64,000 bases of DNA from assembly GCF_020536995.1 (NCBI RefSeq), contig NC_068366.1, positions 19,685,299 to 19,749,298 of the forward strand, read 5' to 3'. The translations under genes and the position numbers were made by a program. This DNA is from Dreissena polymorpha. Lineage: Eukaryota; Mollusca; Bivalvia; Myida; Dreissenidae. The notes below the pieces were generated by a model. That model saw only the letters and a program-made list of their open reading frames with translations. It did not search any database and was not told where the DNA came from. The first letter of the stretch is position 1. Every line of letters begins with the position of its first letter. Shown one piece after another: positions 38,945-50,400 of this stretch.

Positions 38945-40125
38945 TGTTTATTCGCTCAAGAATTAACTGTCTTATTCAACGCAAACGCTATTTTCCTAAG
39001 GGATCACCGAAACTCAAATCCAAATGGTATAATCCATCCTACTGTAACACATAGACTCGTCCACTAACTACAAAACCACTGCCCGTGCAAATTGTCGGTC
39101 TTTTACTAGATCGTCGCATCACAGGGTAGGTCGCGCTATGGTTTACAAGTTTACATTTACCACCCACCCTCCCACTTAATTTTTTATTGTAACACGATGC
39201 TTGCCAGATTTTTGTTATATTCCAGTGTTGTCGAGAATTACGAGCTCCATTACAAACCCACATCGTCATGGCTGGGAGTTAACAGCGTACGGAACACCGT
39301 CAGTCTGTCCAATGGTCTACTTAGTTCGGCCTCCGACGACAGGTTCCTGCGTAATTGACTGTACCAGTGTTAAAGAATGTTCAGTTCTGTGCGCTACAGA
39401 GTACAGCACAGAACGTATGTCTAAACATAACCCACCGCACAACACAGGTACATGTGCGGTTCGTACATGCGTATGGTTGTCACGTCAGTGATGGTCACTC
39501 ATGCGGACATATGCGGGAATGTGCACGGTTTTCATTATTTTATCAGCTCTACGCTAGACTTTGATCAGTTAACTTTTTTTTGTAATTCCAACCACATTAA
39601 TAAATTAGTTAAAATGACCAGTTATGTTTAAGTTACATAATGTCCACAGTTACATTTTAATATTGGTTGTTTTCGGGTACATTTTTCCAGAGTTATTTTA
39701 CATTGAGTGAAGTTTTATCTCTGGTTTTTACTCTGGCCTTGAAAACACCAGTTAAGGATAAAGAATAGAAGTGATGTATACAAATTAAAGTTGTACTGTC
39801 ATGTTTTTCTACGATTATACTTGATTGTTATATATTACGATATGTAATATTAGTGTATGTATGTTGTCAAAAAACTGATCGCAAGTCTTGCCAAATGCAA
39901 AACGATTTGTGTTTTGAGCTTAGTTGTGTGAAGACCAAATTATTGTGTTCATCGGCATAGTTTCCTCGAACACACTTCCCGCTTGTCACGGGGGATAGAC
40001 ATTATGTACTTAAATGTCCCGCTGTTCTCGGGGGAACCTGTATAATACAATTGATCCCAGCCTTGACATTATTATGCCAAACCTTTAAGATAATAAATTG
40101 CGTAGTTAAACTGTTTTGCGTTTGT
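38945..40125. other. 1.2-kb segment present only in unit A
   Basis: Unit B passes directly from the sequence matching 38,930 to that matching 40,130 (junction near 52,338, at GATAAGTGTG). Unit A has about 1.2 kb between them, relatively rich in C/G around 39,050-39,550. It includes a short hairpin, GTTCTGTGC with inverse GCACAGAAC near 39,380-39,411. No gene is recognised. Confidence 0.6.
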
Positions 40126-40304
40126 CGTTGAATAAGTGTGACAAAAAAAAGTCACGTTAATAAACATTCGTCACAATCTGTTAGTAACATCATTTTGTAA
40201 GCCCGCTACACACCTTAGGCTATATATAGATATAGTCAGAAGATACCCGATTACGGAATTCGGATAGTGCCATCTATAATCTCGCACTTCTTTCATCAAG
40301 GGCG

Positions 40305-40545
40305 ACACACGACACACGAAGCGATACACGATATTTTGCGCGACAGTCGCGGCGACGCACGATATTTTGCGCGACAATCGCGGCGACGCACGATATTTTG
40401 CGCGATACACAAAGAGACGCGCGAGAATGTACCACGAAATATCGCCCTTGTGTAGATAGCCCAAAAGGCGATATATCGTGTTAAATATATCGTACGTCGC
40501 CGCGACTGTCGCGCAAAATATCGTGCGTCGCCGCGACTGTCATAC
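40305..40545. repeat. Inverted array of 31-bp GC-rich units
   Basis: Units around GCGCGACAGTCGCGGCGACG followed by CACGATATTTT occur about three times on one strand (40,325-40,410). They recur inverted about twice (40,487-40,540). The flanking GGGCGACACACGACACACGA and its partner ATATCGCCCTTGTGTAG form an inner hairpin. The array is absent from the corresponding place in unit B. Confidence 0.7.
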
Positions 40546-41005
40546 AGACCAAAAACTCTGTGTAAAGTCCGACAAGTCTGTATACAGACCAACAACTATA
40601 TGTGCAGACCAACAACTATGTGTGCAGACCGACAACTTAATTTACAGAACAACTCTGTGTACTGACCAACAACAATGTGTACAGACCGACGACCAACAAC
40701 TCTGTGTACGGACCAACAACTCTGTGTACAGACCGACAACTATGTGTACAGACCGACAGCTATGTGTACCACCCGAACAACCTATGTTTATTTTTGACAA
40801 CTCTGTGTACAGACCAACAACTTTGTGTACAGACCGACAACTATGTGTTCAGATCAACAACTCTGTGTTAAGAGCTACAATTATGTGTACAGACCAACAA
40901 CTCTGTGTAAACACCTACAACTCTGTTTACAGACCGACAACTCTCTGTACAGAAAGACAAAACTTTGTACAGACCGACAACTCTAGTACAGACCGACATA
41001 GTTTG
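40546..41005 (+). repeat. 20-bp satellite, short array (about 23 units)
   Basis: The unit ACAGACCGACAACTCTGTGT and close variants occupy about 460 bp. Because 20 is not a multiple of 3, long stop-free frames with a 20-residue period appear in several phases; they are not genes. Unit B carries a much longer version. Confidence 0.9.
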
Positions 41006-42572
41006 TTTTAAACAGTACATGAACATAATAACTTACAACCTGTTAAAAAATCAGGCTTAAACTTTCACGACAATAAGTACTATGTGATACGACCAAATTC
41101 ATATGGTGCACTTTCGGTTTAGAAAAGGTATACATGATAATTACGCATTGTGGAAACGGGACCAAATGTAACATAGCAGCCACTGAAACGGTTAGCATTG
41201 CCGATACCAATGATATTTAGTGGCAAAGCAGAAGGATACAAGAACAACAACATACCTTTTAAATTATCATAGGTTATATTCTCTTGTTTATAACAACCAT
41301 ATAAATAATTATCAATTAATGTCTGAATGTGATGACACATTTTGATATTTGGACACTTGTTACGTTAGTTTGAGATTTATTGATCGAAAGCAAATATGGA
41401 AAAGTATTGGTACACTGACTAAATAAACTTGGTTTAGGTTATTCTTTTAAATTAAACTAGTGTTTTATCCCAAGAAGTGGGTTGACAAAGTACGCGAAAC
41501 GGTTGTCACAAGGTTAAGTCGTCTTTTTCGGAAACGACGTCAGCTTCAAATGGGTCAAAATCTCATTTTTAGCCACTTTAATATTATGTGCTGGTATTTG
41601 CGGAATACATGTATAAGAAATATGATACGAATCCATTATATAAATTTACACGTTTATCCTGCACACTCATGTGCGTGGATATAAATTATACACATGATAC
41701 TACATCAGAAAATTCACATCATAGTATAAGTGTCCACACATTGCTTTTTATGCAATTGACATTAGTTTTGTTTTCACGACTGAAATATATCGTGCGTTAG
41801 CATTTTATTAAGACGCAGGTTTCTTGCCAAACACAATAATAACTAATGGCGTTTAATACATGAAAACTATAAACAAGATACTTAAGATAAACAAAAAATC
41901 AGACTGTATTATTTCCAGCAAACATGCAAATGTCGGTAGCTTATTGTTTCTTTCATGCATGATTTCAAATTAGGCTGACATAGTACTGATCTTGGTGGCC
42001 TGCGAGTTTGAATGTATAAGGTTTAAATAAAGTGCATCATTTTTATGGAAATCTGGCTTATGAAAAACCCAATAATTTAACATGTTTGAATTACACTATT
42101 AAACTATATAACATGACTTTTCTTGTGTTCAATATTTCAAAACGCGAATTTACGATTTTTACAATAGAATAAAATAAAATGAATTTACTTATTTACTTAA
42201 ACTTGTTAATTTTTGCGCAAAAATGTTGGACTAATTAGGAATGTTTTAGAGTTAGCGCCGACAACAAACTAAATGCTAAGTTTTCGTAATACGTACAGCT
42301 GCAAAAGCATGTGCCGGAACGGCCGATGTTAAAGAATTAAATGTTTTATTCGGAGGAATCGGAATCAAATCCATATGGCAAAAATATTGCAAATTTCTTT
42401 ATGTAATTCTCGAATTTTTAATTGCTAGAATTTGACACTCGCACACTTCAGGATAAAAAAAATGTAAACTTGACCCATTTATCCTACAAATTGCGTGAAA
42501 TAATGAACATGCAACATTATCCGCATAACCATCACAGGTGGTTAGCGTGTGGCTATGATATTAATTAGAGAA

Positions 42573-42685
<113 letters not shown>

Positions 42686-42992
42686 GCATTTCCCCAGGAA
42701 TTAGTTCAGTCACAGCGGCAAGTTAGTGCGAAAGGGGGATGGTGTGGAAGGGGGCGTGTCCCCTTTGGCGTGTCGATTTTTTGTATGTCTATAAATGTTT
42801 TAAATCAAAATCTACACTACTTTGGAGCTACTAAAACACACCATTCTCTTGTATGATTTATTTATATTTCCTCAATTTATTTCATTCAAGTCATATATTA
42901 TAATATTAAAGCAAAATAATAATAGACATAAGAACGCAAACAATGATTGAAAAAAAACCATATTTTACCACAACTATGCATGCATAATATAT

Positions 42993-43830
42993 CTATACAT
43001 TGTTTAGCTCAAAAAACAGTTCTGCGGGGCTTCTATGGTGCCAGGCATCCACCATTCTCCCGACGTCCACTGCCTTAATGTCTGGCCCTTCAATGCTGAT
43101 GAGGCCAACACATGCCAGCTTGTAGAGATGGATGTGGCTGTTCCGTAAATGGAATGTCACCCACTCTATTGCCTCACCAGCCTTCTTCTCTGTGCTCTGT
43201 AAGCTGCCCCGAACCTACCTCCAGTTTTTAATTGTTTCTTCAACGGGAAAGTGGTTGTTGTCAGCCAGTTTCTAAAAAAAATACAAAGTTACACTAATTG
43301 ATTATTCATTGGTAGAAAATAAATATCATGCTCAAGTTTTAGTGCACTACCTTGATGTCATGCTCGCCACGGTTGCCCATGTCGCCAGTAGGGAACTTGG
43401 TTGTGTTGTAAACCTCAAACAGTTGCAGCAATGGCAAGTCCGGAAACCGCTCTTTTATGTTGGACATCAGCTGCTGCACAAAAGGCTTGTACAACTGGAA
43501 ATGAGTCGGCAACACATTAGTTGAGAATTGTGATCTTTTTGCTACAAACTTCTTTTTTTTAAGTTTAGATAAGTAAATATTGTCTTACCTCCTTCAACCT
43601 CTTTACTCATGGAAAATCTTGTTTCCAACTGCTTTCGAACCCACTAGCACGCTGCTTGAATCGCTTCGTTTGTGGGTGAGGACTTTCAAGATCACAGGAA
43701 ACGTCCTGGGCACTATCACTTATTGCACTCTCTGAGGAGGATTCATTATTAGTCCTGACGAAAAAAATTAGTAATTGAAGAATTTCCTGACACAGGGGCT
43801 TGTAGTTTCTTAGATCTTTTCAATCCTGCA
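42993..43830 (-). pseudogene. Broken remnant of a hAT-derived, KIAA1586/ZNF862-like gene
   Basis: Minus-strand fragments read as a decayed intron-containing gene. An N-terminal part (about 43,830-43,600) includes SSITNFFRQD and, in another frame, RFKQRASGFESSWKQDFP. An exon at 43,494-43,351 reads LYKPFVQQLMSNIKERFPDL. An exon at 43,271-42,993 reads KLADNNHFPVEETIKNW, then an in-frame stop, then EAIEWVTFHLRNSHIHLYKL and a terminal stop at 42,993. The SGFESSW-xx-FP opening and the KERFPDLPLL stretch resemble transposase-derived zinc-finger proteins of the KIAA1586/ZNF862 group (from memory). Most of the middle is missing. It sits inside the hAT-like complex and was probably carried or inserted there. 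Confidence 0.5.
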
Positions 43831-44269
43831 CACGAACAAAGAAAAATAATGTGTGCAGGCATATAGCGTTTTCCGTAAATATGAAAGTAACTATTGGATG
43901 TGAAAACATTAAATGTTCGTACTCTTAATTTATAGAAGCTGTTGAGAGAACAATGTGAAAACATTTAAATATATATTTATAACAAGGTATTCAACTCGAA
44001 ATCACCCGAAACAGGGTGTATCGCTTTGAACAGCCATTACTTTATCAATTTTGCAACGATTTTCATGAACCCGGTCTTATTCAACGCATAAATTAATTTC
44101 CTTTCTGGAAACGTATATATCTTGTTATATTTCTTCACATTTGTTTTAAAATTAAGGTTATTTACAAAACATAGGATAAAACTGACCTTATCAACACTTT
44201 ATACACCCCTTAAAAACAGTTGCACTTGTTAACGATATGTTGCGTCATGAATTGCAACATGCTTTAATC

Positions 44270-45124
44270 CACAGGTGGTTAGCGTGTGGCTATGATATTA
44301 ATTAGTGAAAACATCATTTTGAATGATAAATTATCATATTATAACGAAAAATAAACTTTTCTGAAAAAATAATTATAATATATATAACAAGGTATCCAAC
44401 TCGAAATCATCCGAAAACGGGGTGCATCGTTTTGAACAGCCATTACTTCATCAATTTCTTCACATGCTGGGTCAAATTTTAAGAAATAAAACCATACACA
44501 ATTCGCTTGACCTACTTGACAGCGATCCGACAGGAATCATGAATGAAATCTCCAGGTGTAAAGACACACCTTCGCAATGGACCAATGAAATCACTCGTGT
44601 GTTTAAAATGTTAGTTGAAATGTATGTAAACAAAGATTTCAAACAGCGCTGGACAGTTAGTTTTGATGCATAATGCAACGGCAAGCACGGTAAGAATGCT
44701 TTTTTTATACGTTTTATTGAATTATGGTATCGAGGTCCGTGAACTTTGCAGAGAAACTGCCCTTTACTCCGTGAATATTTCAGTCTTAGATCCGGGCTGA
44801 TCGGTGTCAAGTGGATCACGCGAGTGTTATTTCTTAAAAGTTGACCCAGTATTTGTAAAAATATTGCAAGACATGCACATTTCCAAAAAGGAAATTCATG
44901 TATGCGTTGAATAAGACAGAGATCGTGAAAATCGCTGCAAAATTGATAAAGCAATGGCTGTTCAAAGCGATGCACCCTGTTTTCCGGTGATTTCGAGTTG
45001 AATACTTTGTTATATATATTTTTTTTAATTCAGAGAAGTTGATTGTTCGTTATAATATTATTATTTATCATTCAAAATGATGTTTTCACTAATTAATATC
45101 ATAGCCACATGCTAACCACCTGTT
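44270..45124. mobile_element. 855-bp MITE-like element with long subterminal inverted repeats
   Basis: It begins CACAGGTGGTTAGCGTGTGG and ends with the inverse. Subterminal blocks (GAACAGCCATTACTTCATCA near 44,437; inverse near 44,955) extend the palindrome to about 200 bp per side. A further copy of the subterminal block lies at 43,976-44,110, the remains of the companion element. The open frames starting at each end are mirror images of one another and come from the palindrome. Confidence 0.65.
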
Positions 45125-45954
45125 ATCACCATGAGGACCATATATTGCACCTCTGTACGCGAGGTTGGTGTGGATGCCATTCTCAACACCTTAAGTTGCT
45201 TTTACAATAACAACCTAGTATTTGCTACAAGCACCGTTTATCATGTCCAATATTCATATTATCATTTAAACATGGTTTTACGTTAACTTTAATAACCCTG
45301 CGCAAATGAAATATACATTGAATATGAATCGATGTCATCAAATCAGATAAAGAAGAGTATGGTTAAAGTTTTAATGATATAAAGGATACAGAAAATGTAA
45401 ATACAAGCAGATAACAACAATACAAAACCAAAGCATGAATAAATGTCATTTATTGAATTTAAAAAAAATGTAAAAATGACAGTAAATACAATCACGTTTA
45501 AATAAATTTCGTAAATAATCTATCAAAATAAAACAGGAAATGTGTATTTATTTAAGCATACATTAAAATAATATACATGGAAAGGCATTTTAAGAATAAG
45601 GGGCATGTAACATGTAAAAACATTTATTGCTAAGTGTTTTTATTTCATACCTTTACTATAAAGTATTAGCAATTTAATTCGCTTTTACAGCACGTTACAG
45701 ACATTACGTTAGTGCAATTGCGACGAAAAGTGTTGTGTCAAATTGTTATATCGTACATTGTCTTAGTAAAAAATGAGTTTATTTGGAACGCATAAACTGG
45801 ACGGATCACACTTGACATAACAAGGTTAAAAAAGAAAAGTAAAGTCAAATACAACATAAAGATAAAATCATGACATGTTGAGGTTCACAAAACAGACAGA
45901 CATAAACACGTTTAGCAGTATTCGTAGTGCTGAACTTAAAAAACGTGTGATAAT

Positions 45955-46188
45955 ACTAAAAAATGTGATATCAGATTAGCCTGTGTGGACTGAAATGGCT
46001 TATCAGGGACAACACATTTTTACCTTAACTGGATTTCGGTTTAAAAGAGAATCCTTTTATTAAAAAAATGACATAAAAGCAGCAGAAAGTGTCGTCCCTG
46101 ATTATCCTGTGCAGAATGAACTGGCTAATCCTGGACAGAACTTTAAAGCACATGCATTAGACACAGTTTTCCAAAAACAAGGAATATA
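45955..46188. mobile_element. Family 2 MITE, orthologous to the unit A copy
   Basis: Same flanks as 33,700-33,893 but with the second hairpin better kept (AAAGTGTCGTCCCTGATTAT). Shared by both units, so older than the duplication. Confidence 0.7.
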
Positions 46189-47431
46189 AAGAGAACATCT
46201 TACGTTACATACACAAACGCAATTACATGTGCAGGAAGGTTACGAGTTGGTGCTAAAAAGGAAGGGGGTAAGTTTGCTTATCAAAATGTTCCAGTCAATG
46301 TTTCCATTCAAATAGTCATTAATAGTGTTCATTTTAAAATAACGTTTTTTAAGTGTTGATAAAATGTGTGGAAAGCGAAGTCATTCTGGGTGTTTACCTG
46401 GTAACAATGACTGAAGAAACAAATACCAAAGATGATGCGAACTATGATGCCATTACAACAACAATAACGGTCGGAAGTAATACGTTCGACATTTCTTGCT
46501 GTTTTTATCAATGGTACCGGTAGGCTTCGTTGTTGTTGTTGTTTTCCTAAACATTAAGTATGGAGAAAAAAAAGGACAACGAAACACTTGCATGTGTCCT
46601 TAGAATAAAGGTTTGCATTCCAAGTGAAATATAGATATCTGTAATCTTCCATATCAATAATGGATGTGCTTCTTTAAAGTTTGATTTTTCGTAGGGTCCA
46701 TGTCTTTTTTTAAATTATAAGTCGACTGTTGGATCTGTATTATTCAATTTAGTGCTATGTGTTTCAAAGAATCTTAGTCGCGGACTTAAAGAAAATAATT
46801 ATGTTACTGATTGTCTCTATTTTGATTTTCTTACAAAAGTGCATTTTTACACTAATCTGTAATATAACTGCATGGGCATAAATATTACTTTTTTATTATT
46901 AAGCACATGTTCCAAATGATATATAGTGTTCAAGCACACAAACCAGTATCTGTTATATCCGAACTACAAGAAAAGAACTTTACTTATTTTATTTGAAAAT
47001 ACGTTGAATAAATGTGATTATTGTTGCCGTTAGAAAAACTGGCCAGTGGTCTGTAATCAATCTTATCATAAAATTTTACAACACAAGAGTGTTTAATATT
47101 TTTCTAAAATGCAATGTATAGTTTGTATATACAAACATATACATAATTATTTGAAACACTTTTTTTATATTTTGAACGGAATTACGTATTATACATAACC
47201 ATATGTTTACTACATCGTCGGCAGTTGCCCTACTTTATTTTCGTGTAGCAGAATACTTCAAGAACTATAAAGCTTAATACATTTTCTTCCTGACAATGCT
47301 ATGGAATGAGCTTGAACAATCATTGATAAAAGAGTTTTCTTTCCAAAACTACGTTCACACATTTACTTGTTACACACTCTTTGACAAAATGATGGGCGCA
47401 TAGTCCGTTACTCAAATCAGTTCCCTATCAC

Positions 47432-50400
47432 TTAAACGCCGGCCGGCGGGACCGAATTCGGCGCCTCCTCAAAATCAATTCCGCCCGGCGAAATGGGGGT
47501 TGTGTCGCCGGTAGAAGCTGTATCGCTAACTTGATTTTTCTTCAACTTCCGGATGATTCTCCAACCGGCCATTACGGCGCCGGCAAGGCCAGCCAAACCT
47601 CCGACCGTACCGCCGACGATCGCACCAGTCCCCGGACCTTCTCCGGTCTGAGGTTCGTTACTGCCCGTCCCACTGGTCGATATTTGATGCAATCTCTCGA
47701 ATTCTGTTAAATATATTAACAATCGATATTATTGTTTTCCGCAATCTCATTTTAAAATCAATAGGATATTGGCATCGTGTTCAGAAGTACAACATGTATT
47801 TGCTTTTGTTTCAGTAAAGATAATATATGGTTTTCTTTATGCATACATTTATACTTAAGCGTATGTGTCACTTTGCAAATTAAATTAAATATTGATTTGA
47901 TATTAGAAAGTGGTGTCCTGGCATTACAAACGACAACAGTATGCCATGCCTCCAACGGAAGCATACAGTCCGTGGCATTATAACGCGTAATTTTGCATAA
48001 AAAACATATAAAAATAAACTTTAGGCACCACCTTACCTGGCGATGGTTCTAAAACAAGTGTTCCATTACCGCACGTGACGTCTTTGCTGAGACTGCTGTT
48101 CAGTTCAGCGCTAACGTTGATTATGAAAATATACGCTTAAATGATAACGTGTGTTTATGCAAGAAAAGTGTTTAATTATGAAAAGCATGCATGCAAATGC
48201 GGGAATCTAAATTATTTTGTCCAATTAAAAGAAAACAAGGTAGTTTTTTTTTTCAAAAATAAAAGTTAAATGAGAAGATGATACTTGACGAAAAAGGGTA
48301 AACCATATAATCCTTCTTCATATAAACTACATGTATATCCTTAAAAATGTCCACATAAAGCATGCAATTATTCAAATTATATACCTGTTGGTCCTGGTGT
48401 ATTCATCCGCTTCGAAAAATAAGCAGAAAGTCAGATGGCCATCCGAACAATTTGTATCTAGCGTACAATTGTCCTGACAGCGCCATATCTTCTTGTCTTT
48501 CAGGTGAAGAACAGACCTCAGAATATTCGTGGCCTTCAATATAGCATCCTCGTCGCAAGGATTGTCAATCGAAAGGTGTACTTCGAAATACGCGCCCCAA
48601 ATTGTTGGTGGACTCGTAAGTCCGATTGGATTAGTTGTATCGTGGCTGCCCCAAATTGTTGGTGGACTCGTAAGTCCGATTGGATTAGTTGTACCGTGGC
48701 TGCCCCAAATTGTTGGTGGACTCGTTAGTCCGATTGGATTAGTTGTACCGTGGCTGCCCCCGCCCAAAATTGTTGGTGGACTCGTAAGTCCGATTGGATT
48801 AGTTGTACCGTGGCTGCCCCCTCTCCAAATTGTTGGTGGACTCGTAAGTCCGATTGGATTAGTTGTAATGTGGCTGCCCCCGCCCAAAATTGTTGGTGGA
48901 CTCGTAAGTGCGATTGGATTAGTTGTACCGTGGCTGCCCCCGCCCCAAATTGTTGGTGGACTCGTAAGTCCGATTGGATTAGTTGTACCGTGGCTGTCCC
49001 CGCCCAAAATTGTTGGTGGACTCGTAAGTGCGATTGGATTTGTTGTACCGTGGCTGCCCCCGCCCCAAATTGTTGGTGGACTCGTAAGTCCGATTGGATT
49101 AACTGTACCGTGGCTGCCCCCGCCCCAAATTGTTGGTGGACTCGTAAGTCCGATGGGATTAGTTGTACTGTGGCTGCCCCCGCCCCAAATTGTTGGTGGA
49201 CTCGTAAGTCCGATTGGATTAGTTGTACCGTGGCTGCTCCTGTTGTTATCTTTCATGTGTTTTAATCTCTGATACACTGTAATAAACAATTGTTATCATA
49301 TATGGTATCGCATATCGGATATACACTTTGGGAACTACACAATCAGGGAGAGAAAGTGTATCAGGGGTGGTTTTAAACAACAAAGCTACGCGTACAGTAT
49401 CGAGTGAAAAAACTAAACAGAACAGTTTTTTATCAACAAAGAAGGATTTATGGGAAAAAAGGCTTGGATGTTTTTATTTTTGCTTGTATGATACATGATG
49501 CATTATATGCGAATATACACGTATAGTTGTGTAAAATAATCTGTTAAATTTGAACAATACAATCATTTTGGATAGAGAGGTTTCATTAAAGATATTTTTG
49601 TTTTAGTTGATCATATTGAATACTTTTTATAATGATCATCTTAACATCGTCAAATTAAAACATCTATTTGTGAAATGAAGTTTACCTGTTAGATTTGTTG
49701 TTCGGTTTATGTATTCAAACGTACTGCAAATGGCGTACGTGCTATTGAAGTGAAACTTTGTGTTCACTGCAGCGTTTGCATAAATTTCAGCTAGAATATG
49801 TGTAATTTCATCCCTGAAAAAAATAATGACGATTTATAAAAACAATATTGAAAAGTGTTCATGTTGGTGCTTTATTTTAATGAAGAATATGTACGACATT
49901 ATTGATCTACATACTACAGTTAAAGTGTTATTAACAGAATCAAAGCGCTAACCGTATTACGTTTTCATAATTTCGTAACATTGATCACAACCCACAGTTT
50001 TCAAAAATTGATGTTGATTTCGACCTTAGTTAAAACTTAAAGTAACATATTCTTAAAGTTTATTGAGATGGTGCGCTAAGGCAAATATGCCATCAGTCTA
50101 TATTAATTTAAATATATAATTAAGATATAATTATTTGACTGATAGCCTCTTTCCCTCTGTATTCAGCTAGTTGTACTTTTTTTAAAGAATCATCATTTCC
50201 TGTCTGAAGGTATTGTAAACGAATGTTTTACAAATTGTTACCTGTTAGCGATTGTTTTTGCGTCAGCTACAGTGAAAAGGCATGCCGCTTTTGTAACGGT
50301 ACTCTTGCAATTTGTAATCTGAGAAATCTGAGAGCATGTATTACTACATCTCCATATTTCTGAGTCGGTTTTATTAATGAAAAATCCAATCACCGTTGTA

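Larger units (their letters stand above)
31040..41390 (+). repeat. Segmental duplication, unit A
   Basis: The sequence from about 31,040 (ACACTGACTTTATAACTTTG) to about 41,390 is repeated in order, with substitutions and indels, in unit B (41,411-54,728). Matching landmarks: TCTTAGTCGCGGACTTAAAG (34,490 against 46,783), the ACGCCGGCCGGCGGGACCGA block (35,144 against 47,436), exon pairs of the membrane-protein gene, and the 20-bp satellite ending GACCGACATAGTTTGTTTTA (about 40,990 against 54,320). The copies are head-to-tail and abut at about 41,390-41,411. Confidence 0.9.

Noticed and set aside
39201-39491. 96-codon cysteine-rich plus-strand frame in the unit A-only segment
   Set aside because: Initially looked like a secreted cysteine-rich peptide, but there is no signal peptide, no regular cysteine pattern and no second copy to test it.
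40478-41011. 177-codon open frame rich in YRPTTLCTDRQLCVQ
   Set aside because: It is a translation of the 20-bp satellite. The same peptide appears in all three phases and ends when the array ends.
44422-44975. Opposed frames both starting MHRFEQPLL
   Set aside because: They are the two arms of one palindromic element read from each end.
48529-49272. 247-codon plus-strand frame (IVGGLVSPIGLVVPWLPP repeats)
   Set aside because: Antisense shadow of the coding minisatellite. The minus-strand reading is supported by splice phases and flanking modules.
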